Shown here: piece after piece, positions 26,754 through 32,486 of the stretch
Layout: each line of letters begins with the position of its first letter
How positions within the stretch are numbered: position 1 is the stretch's first letter
NCBI GenBank assembly: GCA_022735835.1
Contig: DYZU01000205.1
Coordinates: forward strand, 1-32,486
Direction: 5' to 3'
DNA: 32,486 nt
Source: Thermincola sp.
Lineage (GTDB): Bacteria; Bacillota; Thermincolia; Thermincolales; UBA2595
The notes under the pieces: model-generated
Database searches by the model: none
Seen by the model: the letters and a program-made list of their open reading frames with translations, nothing else
Told to the model about the DNA's origin: nothing
Translations under genes and position numbers: made by a program

Positions 26754-27290
26754 ATGAACACAACTCTTAAAAGAAGCCGGCAGTTTTTCCAGGCGCTTTT
26801 TGCGAAAATGGAACCCAAAGACCATGCAATGGTTGAGCAATACCTGGACGAAACCGAAAAAGAGCTTTTTTACAGGATGGCTCCCGCTGTCCAGAAGCAC
26901 TGCGTTAACGTGGCTGAAACAGTCTCCGGCATGGACGGCGGCCGGCCTGACCTGAACCGCCGCCTCCTCATAAAAGCGGCTTTGCTGCACGATTTAGGCA
27001 AGTCCGGCGGGGATTTCACTTTGCTGGACCGGGTCTGGTACGTGCTGGTGAAGAAAATTTCACCCCGATTGGCCTTGAAATTGGCCAAACCCGGAAAAGG
27101 CCGGTTTTTGGCCAGGCTGCGCAACGCCTTTTACATTCACTTAAATCACGCGGAGATGGGCGCTTCCTTGCTCCGAAACTCCGGGCTCAAAGGAGAACTT
27201 GTTTATCTGGTGCGGAATCACCATAACGATGGCCTGGCTTCCGGTTCGCCAGAACTGGAACTGCTTATTCAGGCCGACGAGCTAAACTAG
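26754..27290 (+). CDS. HD-domain phosphohydrolase
   Basis: 178 aa; H (QKHCVNVAE), HD (LLHDLGKSGGDF), H (NHAEMGASLL), VRNHHNDG pattern. Confidence 0.85.
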   Translation: MNTTLKRSRQFFQALFAKMEPKDHAMVEQYLDETEKELFYRMAPAVQKHCVNVAETVSGMDGGRPDLNRRLLIKAALLHDLGKSGGDFTLLDRVWYVLVKKISPRLALKLAKPGKGRFLARLRNAFYIHLNHAEMGASLLRNSGLKGELVYLVRNHHNDGLASGSPELELLIQADELN

Positions 27291-27311
27291 AACAAATCCA
27301 AAGAGAAATTT

Positions 27312-27336
27312 AAAAACCGGCAGTGCCGGTTTTTTT
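27312..27336. terminator. Rho-independent terminator of the HD-domain gene
   Basis: AAAAACCGGCA-GTGCCGGTTTTTTT inverted repeat; could act on both strands. Confidence 0.8.
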
Positions 27337-27742
27337 ATATTCTTTCTTTGATTTTGGTCAAAAGGTCTTCAATCAGGTGCGGCAGGGGCTCAGATTTATA
27401 TCCTGCCAGTTCAATATCACCGCGTGTTACCGGCAGAAGAATTTTGGGGGCGGCGCTGCTGGATACGACCTCCGCCATCCTGGGAGTAACCTCTCCCAGC
27501 ATGGCGTTTGCCATGACAATACTTATCGGGCCCACTATCAGGTCCACCCTGCCGGCATTGAAAACAACGGCATTTTCACCGGAAGCCCCTTCATTGGCGC
27601 CTGCCTTCAACATAGCGGCTGTCGCCAGGGCGTTAGTGCCTAAAGCGAGGATTTCAACTTCTTCGGGTAGTTCTTTCCTCAGTTTTTCTATAATATACTT
27701 GCCTATTCCCCCACCCTGTCCGTCAATCACCGCAATCCTCAT
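27335..27742 (-). CDS. DUF3842 family protein
   Basis: Start at internal Met 27742: MRIAVIDGQGGGIGKYIIEKLR...LALGTNALATAAMLKAGANEGASGENAVVFNAGRVDLIVGPISIVMANAMLGEVTPRMA, typical of DUF3842. Confidence 0.85.
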   Translation of the reverse strand: MRIAVIDGQGGGIGKYIIEKLRKELPEEVEILALGTNALATAAMLKAGANEGASGENAVVFNAGRVDLIVGPISIVMANAMLGEVTPRMAEVVSSSAAPKILLPVTRGDIELAGYKSEPLPHLIEDLLTKIKERI

Positions 27743-27758
27743 GGTACCTCCTCCTACG

Positions 27759-28769
27759 CTAACATATCCTGGGCAACTGCTCACCCACCAGCATGTCCAC
27801 TATCCTGCGCCCGCCGATACCCGTGGAAAGAACGACTCTTCCCGGGTGGTCGGCCACCACTTCGCCTATGATGGCACTTTCAGCCCCATAGGGGTGTTTT
27901 TTCATGGCTTCCAGCATCAGGCCCGCTTTTTCGGCAGGAACTACTGCCAAGAGCTTTCCTTCGTTAGCCACATACAGGGGGTCAAATCCAAGGATCTCGC
28001 AGGCTGCCAGGACCTGTTCGCGGACCGGTATGGCTTCTTCCTGCAGGACGATCCCAACATTGCTCTGGGAGGCAATCTCATTCAGGGTTGTGGCCACACC
28101 TCCCCTGGTCGGGTCCCTGAGTACATGGATGTCCCTGGATACCTCCAGCATTGCCTTCACCAGCCCGTTCAGGGGCGCAGAGTCACTGGCAATTTCTTCT
28201 CTGAAAGAAAGCCCCTGGCGTTCAGCCATTACAGCTATGCCGTGGTCACCTATATACCCGTTAATAAGGACTTTATCTCCCGGTCGGGCAAAGCTGCCGG
28301 ATATATTTACCCCTTCCGGTACCAGTCCTATCCCGGATGTGTTTATGAATATTCGGTCTGCCGAACCTCTCTCGACAACCTTTGTATCACCGCAGACGAT
28401 TTTCACCCCGGCTTCGTCGGCCGTTTTTCTCATCGATTCCACAATAGTCTTCAGCTGGTCGACAGGCAGCCCCTCTTCGATAATGAAACCGGCGCTTAAA
28501 TACAACGGTTCGGCACCGCCCATGGCCAGGTCATTGACTGTCCCGCAGACCGCCAGTTTGCCGATGTCTCCTCCCGGAAAGAACGGCGGACTGACAACAA
28601 ATGAATCGGTGGTAAAGGCCAGCCGTACCCCCGCAGCATATATTTCGGCCCTGTCATCAAGCTGATTCAGGACATCATTATCAAATACGGGCAGAAATAA
28701 ATCCTTGACCAGCTGGTGGGACAACCTGCCCCCGCTTCCGTGAGCAAGCAAAATCTTTTTTTCCGCCAA
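27759..28769 (-). CDS. hypE: Hydrogenase expression/formation protein HypE
   Basis: LLAHGSGGRLSHQLVKDLFLP, LAFTTDSFVVSPPFFPGGDIGKLAVCGTVNDLAMGGAEPLYLS, RDPTRGGVATTLNEIA, C-terminal RRIVDMLVGEQLPRIC. Confidence 0.97.
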   Translation of the reverse strand: MAEKKILLAHGSGGRLSHQLVKDLFLPVFDNDVLNQLDDRAEIYAAGVRLAFTTDSFVVSPPFFPGGDIGKLAVCGTVNDLAMGGAEPLYLSAGFIIEEGLPVDQLKTIVESMRKTADEAGVKIVCGDTKVVERGSADRIFINTSGIGLVPEGVNISGSFARPGDKVLINGYIGDHGIAVMAERQGLSFREEIASDSAPLNGLVKAMLEVSRDIHVLRDPTRGGVATTLNEIASQSNVGIVLQEEAIPVREQVLAACEILGFDPLYVANEGKLLAVVPAEKAGLMLEAMKKHPYGAESAIIGEVVADHPGRVVLSTGIGGRRIVDMLVGEQLPRIC

Positions 28770-28774
28770 ATTAT

Positions 28775-29863
28775 TCAGCTCCTTTTCCCGTATTTATAAT
28801 ACGCTGCACAGGTTCCCTCCACAGACACCATGCAGGGGCCGATAGGGTGTTCCGGCAGGCATGCCTTGCCGTAAAGACCACATTCCAGGGGAGTTATAAC
28901 GCCCCGTAAAACCTCTCCGCACCTGCAGCCCGGGTGCTCCCGGCTTTCCCTGATTTCTATGCCGAACTTTTTTACCGCATCATATTTCCGGTATCTTTTC
29001 CGGAGCTTTAAGCCGGTTCCGGGAATGGTTCCAATCCCCCGCCAGACCGCGTCGCTTGGTTCAAAAACCTTAAACAGCACCTTCATGGCATGAGGATTGC
29101 CTTCCTGCGGCACACCCCGGCTGTACTGAATTTCAACCCTGGCCGTGCCTTCTTCTATCTGTTTTACCAGCATCAATATCCCCTGCAGAATATCAACCGG
29201 TTCAAAACCTATTATCACTGCAGGAATGCTGAACTCCCGGGCGATGAATTCATAAGGCTTAATCCCTATCAGGGCGCTGACATGCCCGGGAAGGATAAAC
29301 CCGTTAATGCCGGTTTCATTATTGTCCAGAAGCGCCCTGATGGCCTGCGGAATAAGTTTTTGGGCCCCCAGCACGGAAAAGTTGGTCAGGCCTTCGCGTT
29401 CGGCCCGCAATACCGCGGCTGCGATTGTTGGGGATGTGGTCTCAAAACCGATCCCGAAAAACACCACTTCTTTTTCAGGATTGTTGACTGCAATGTCAAC
29501 CGCATCCAATGTGGAATAAACAATCCTGATATCGGCTCCCAGCGCCTTTTCCGCGGATAGGCTGGATTCCGATCCCGGGACTTTCATCATGTCACCGAAG
29601 GTGGTCAGGATAACTCCCGGCCGGCGGCATAATTCTATGGCTTCGTCTATGTGCTTGTTAGGCGTAACGCATACGGGGCAACCGGGCCCGGATATCAAAG
29701 TGATGTTATGAGGCAGTATGTCCCTGATGCCATGCCTGAATATTGACACCGTGTGGGTCCCGCATACTTCCATCAGCTTAGCCGGTTTTTTGGACACTTT
29801 TTTTATTTTTTCCAGGATCTCGCCGGCCAATTTGCTGTCCCTGTATTCTTTAAGAAACTTCAT
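28775..29863 (-). CDS. hypD: Hydrogenase formation protein HypD
   Basis: MEVCGTHTVSIFRHGI, LISGPGCPVCVTP, FFGIGFETTSPTIAA, CRCGEVLRG...CPLYGKAC-like C-terminus. Confidence 0.97.
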   Translation of the reverse strand: MKFLKEYRDSKLAGEILEKIKKVSKKPAKLMEVCGTHTVSIFRHGIRDILPHNITLISGPGCPVCVTPNKHIDEAIELCRRPGVILTTFGDMMKVPGSESSLSAEKALGADIRIVYSTLDAVDIAVNNPEKEVVFFGIGFETTSPTIAAAVLRAEREGLTNFSVLGAQKLIPQAIRALLDNNETGINGFILPGHVSALIGIKPYEFIAREFSIPAVIIGFEPVDILQGILMLVKQIEEGTARVEIQYSRGVPQEGNPHAMKVLFKVFEPSDAVWRGIGTIPGTGLKLRKRYRKYDAVKKFGIEIRESREHPGCRCGEVLRGVITPLECGLYGKACLPEHPIGPCMVSVEGTCAAYYKYGKRS

Positions 29864-30074
29864 GCTCCAAGATCTCCTTAAACAGCTCCAGTGTTTTTAA
29901 AGCCTCTTCCTCATCAATCACCTGGATGGCAAACCCGGCGTGGACCAGGACATAATCATCAAGTTTGGCCTCAGGCGCCAGGTCCAGGCTCACTTTCCGG
30001 GTGACGCCGGCTATTTCTACTTCGGCAATATTGTCATCGATGGAAATGATTTTGGCCGGTATCGCTAAACACAT
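29850..30074 (-). CDS. hypC: HypC/HybG/HupF family hydrogenase maturation chaperone
   Basis: MCLAIPAKIISIDDNIAEVEIAGVTRKVSLDLAPEAKLDDYVLVHAGFAIQVIDEEEA. Confidence 0.96.
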   Translation of the reverse strand: MCLAIPAKIISIDDNIAEVEIAGVTRKVSLDLAPEAKLDDYVLVHAGFAIQVIDEEEALKTLELFKEILEHEVS

Positions 30075-32359
30075 CCTGATTTCCTCCTCTCATCGGCTAT
30101 TACCGCCTGTCCCAGGGATATCCCCCCGTCATTGGTGGGAACCAGCCTGTGAACATAAACCGCAAAATTGTTTTTCTCCAGGTCCCGGTGGACCATGTCC
30201 AGCAGAAACATATTCTGGAACACTCCGCCGCTAAGGCAGACACGGTTTTCGCCGTACTGCTCCCTGGCCATCAGGCAGACCCGGGTAATAATGTCTTTCA
30301 CCGTGTAGTGAAATTTGCAGGCAATAGAACTCCGCGTTACTCCATTCATCAGGTCAGCCAGCACTTCCCTGATCATGGGACCGGTGTCAATTTCCCATGC
30401 CGGGCCGGAATTGTTGATAACATAATTATATCTTATGTTAACTGTATTTTTTTCTGTGAGAGCAATCTGTTCCATTTCCACTGCCGCCTGGCCCTCATAA
30501 TTAACGTGATCTCTGACGCCAATTAAGGCTGCCACAGCATCAAACAGCCTACCCATACTCGACGTAGGCGGGCAATTAATCAATTTTTCCATCATGTCAT
30601 CCAGCGCATCAAGGAGCATCTCATTCTTTCCGGCCAGGAACTTGGCCCCTTTCTGTTCTCTCCATTCATGTCCAAACTGGCTGTACAAATAGCCCGCCGC
30701 CATTCGCCATGGTTCTTTAATTGCTCGTGCTCCTCCGGGCATGGGTATATATTTCAAATGTCCGATTCTTCGAAAATCGGTGAGAGAAGCATATAAAAAC
30801 TCACCTCCCCAGATGGAACCGTCAGGACCGAAACCGGTGCCGTCAAAAGCAACCCCCAGAACTTGCCCGTCCAGACCGTTCTCGGCCATACAGCTGGCTA
30901 TGTGGGCATGATGATGCTGAACACCGGTCTTTTTAATGCCCGGCAGATCAAGGGCGTATTTGGTGGAGAGGTATTCCGGGTGGTAGTCATAGGCTACAAG
31001 GTCCGGCTCCACATGAAAGAGCTTCTTGTACATAGCAATTTCCCGTTCAAAGGCCTGCAAGGTTTCCAGGTTTTCCAGGTCTCCTATATGGTGACTGATA
31101 AAAGCATACCTTCCCTTGGTCAGGCAAAAGGTGTTCTTCTGTTCGCCCCCTACGGCCAGAACCTGTCCCATTTCCCGGGACAGCTTGACCGGCGCCGGAG
31201 CATACCCCCGGGACCTTCTCACAGGGTATTCTCTCCCCCGGTACACTCTGGTCACCGAGTCATCACAGCGATGCCAAATAACCCGGTTGTGAGCAAGAAA
31301 ATAATCGGCGATCTGGCCCAATCTTAAAAATGCGTCCTCATCCTCGTAAGCGATAGGTTCGTCGCTTAAGTTTCCGCTGGTCATTACCAGGGGAAAATCT
31401 ACATGTTCAAAAAGGATATAATGCAGCGGTGTATAGGGCAGCATCAGGCCCAGGTATGAGTTGCCGGGCGCCACCTGTTCAGCCAGTAAACATCCTTTTT
31501 TTCTTAAAAGCACGATGGGCCTGGCCGGAGACATCATCAGCCTGGCCTCTTCTTCATTAATATAACAGTATTCCTTAGCCTGTTCAAGATTTTTGACCAT
31601 AACGGCAAAAGGTTTATCTTCACGAACCTTGCGTTCCCGCAGACTGCTGACGGTGTCATTGTCAAGAGCGTTGCAGGCCAGGTGGTATCCCCCCAGACCT
31701 TTAACTGCCAGGATATATTTCTCCCGCAGTAACCTGGCCGCCAGGATTACCGGGTTGTCCTGAGACACCAGCCCTCCTGACGAATCCCGCAAAACAACCC
31801 TGGGTCCACACACATGGCAGGCATTTGGCTGGGCGTGAAACCTCCTGTTGGTTGGATCCCCGTACTCGGCGGCACACTCGGGGCACATTGGGAACACATT
31901 CATGGTGGTATACTCCCGGTCGTAAGGGACGTCCTTGATAATCGTGAATCTCGGTCCGCAATTGGTGCAGTTTATAAACGGGTACATGTACCGCCGGTCA
32001 TGGGGGTCAAACAGCTCCCCCAGGCATTCCGCACATGTGGCCACATCGACGGCAACAAGCGCTTCAACTTCCCCTGACCGCGCCGATGTGCCTATGGTAA
32101 ACTCCGTGTAACCGGCGGGATCCATCTGTTGCACCGTAATTTCTTCTATTTTAGCCAAGGGAGGCGCTTCTTCCCGCAAACTTTGGATAAAGCGGTCGAC
32201 AGGCTCCCGTTCTCCCTCCACCTCTATTTGGACACCTTCGGGGGTATTAACCACCAGGCCCCTTAAAGCATATCTCCTGGCCAGGCCGTAAACAAAAGGC
32301 CTGAAACCCACGCCCTGGACTATTCCCTTAACTAGAACCGCTTTCCGTACTAATGCCAT
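30065..32359 (-). CDS. hypF: Carbamoyltransferase HypF
   Basis: Acylphosphatase domain (VKGIVQGVGFRPFVYGLARRY), zinc fingers (CAECLGELFDPHDRRYMYPFINCTNCGPRFTI; CPECAAEY...CHVCGP), YrdC-like KGLGGYHLACNA, KaeI-like HHAHIASCMAENGL. Start at internal Met 32359. Confidence 0.96.
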   Translation of the reverse strand: MALVRKAVLVKGIVQGVGFRPFVYGLARRYALRGLVVNTPEGVQIEVEGEREPVDRFIQSLREEAPPLAKIEEITVQQMDPAGYTEFTIGTSARSGEVEALVAVDVATCAECLGELFDPHDRRYMYPFINCTNCGPRFTIIKDVPYDREYTTMNVFPMCPECAAEYGDPTNRRFHAQPNACHVCGPRVVLRDSSGGLVSQDNPVILAARLLREKYILAVKGLGGYHLACNALDNDTVSSLRERKVREDKPFAVMVKNLEQAKEYCYINEEEARLMMSPARPIVLLRKKGCLLAEQVAPGNSYLGLMLPYTPLHYILFEHVDFPLVMTSGNLSDEPIAYEDEDAFLRLGQIADYFLAHNRVIWHRCDDSVTRVYRGREYPVRRSRGYAPAPVKLSREMGQVLAVGGEQKNTFCLTKGRYAFISHHIGDLENLETLQAFEREIAMYKKLFHVEPDLVAYDYHPEYLSTKYALDLPGIKKTGVQHHHAHIASCMAENGLDGQVLGVAFDGTGFGPDGSIWGGEFLYASLTDFRRIGHLKYIPMPGGARAIKEPWRMAAGYLYSQFGHEWREQKGAKFLAGKNEMLLDALDDMMEKLINCPPTSSMGRLFDAVAALIGVRDHVNYEGQAAVEMEQIALTEKNTVNIRYNYVINNSGPAWEIDTGPMIREVLADLMNGVTRSSIACKFHYTVKDIITRVCLMAREQYGENRVCLSGGVFQNMFLLDMVHRDLEKNNFAVYVHRLVPTNDGGISLGQAVIADERRKSGCV

Positions 32360-32412
32360 TGAAATTGTACCTTCGCCTTTCACCAGATACTCAGTGCATA
32401 CCCGGTTTTTTT

Positions 32413-32441
32413 ATTATACCTAATAATTAAAAACTCGTCAA
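32413..32441 (-). promoter_or_regulatory. Sigma-A-type promoter of the hypFCDE operon
   Basis: Minus strand TTGACG - 17 nt - TATAAT. Confidence 0.75.
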
Positions 32442-32486
32442 AAATGTTGAAAGACGGGCAGGTGTATTCCGGAGAGCGGCGTTATA

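Noticed and set aside
27348-28499. Long + strand ORF (383 aa) opposite DUF3842/hypE
   Set aside because: Shadow ORF arising from GC-rich codon usage of the conserved minus-strand genes.

Overview
The window is gene-dense and almost entirely minus-strand. It is probably chromosomal DNA from an anaerobic, spore-forming, Gram-positive Firmicute: a Spo0E-like protein, Bacillus-type sigma-A promoters and a class of Peptococcaceae-like proteins point that way, but the taxonomy is inferred. From left to right it contains: a NUDIX ADP-ribose pyrophosphatase; an orphan Eco57I/TaqI-type DNA adenine methyltransferase; a RodA/FtsW protein; a TPR protein; a DUF3786 protein; an MGDG-synthase-like glycosyltransferase; a missed zinc-ribbon micro-ORF; a split pair of half-length TauE/SafE proteins on the + strand; Fur; a feoA-feoB-zinc-ribbon iron operon with a recognisable promoter and Fur boxes; a Spo0E-like protein; a VWA(CoxE)/MoxR ATPase pair with a small unknown protein; guaB; an FxsA protein; two small unknowns; and a remnant of adenine deaminase with a large internal out-of-frame deletion. 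These are followed by a cobalamin late-pathway operon (cobU-cobQ-cbiB-cobB-cobO-cobS-pduX-cobD-cobC plus a DUF1232 protein) led by a cobalamin riboswitch, a divergent HD-domain protein, and a hydrogenase maturation operon (hypF-hypC-hypD-hypE) ending with a DUF3842 protein. I found no rRNA, tRNA, CRISPR, IS or phage signal. No clearly new multi-gene defence or mobile system stands out. The most interesting observations are the internally deleted adenine deaminase, the domain-boundary split of TauE/SafE, the Cys-rich protein fused to the feo operon, the riboswitch/hairpin leader, the orphan methyltransferase and the MoxR-VWA-unknown cluster.
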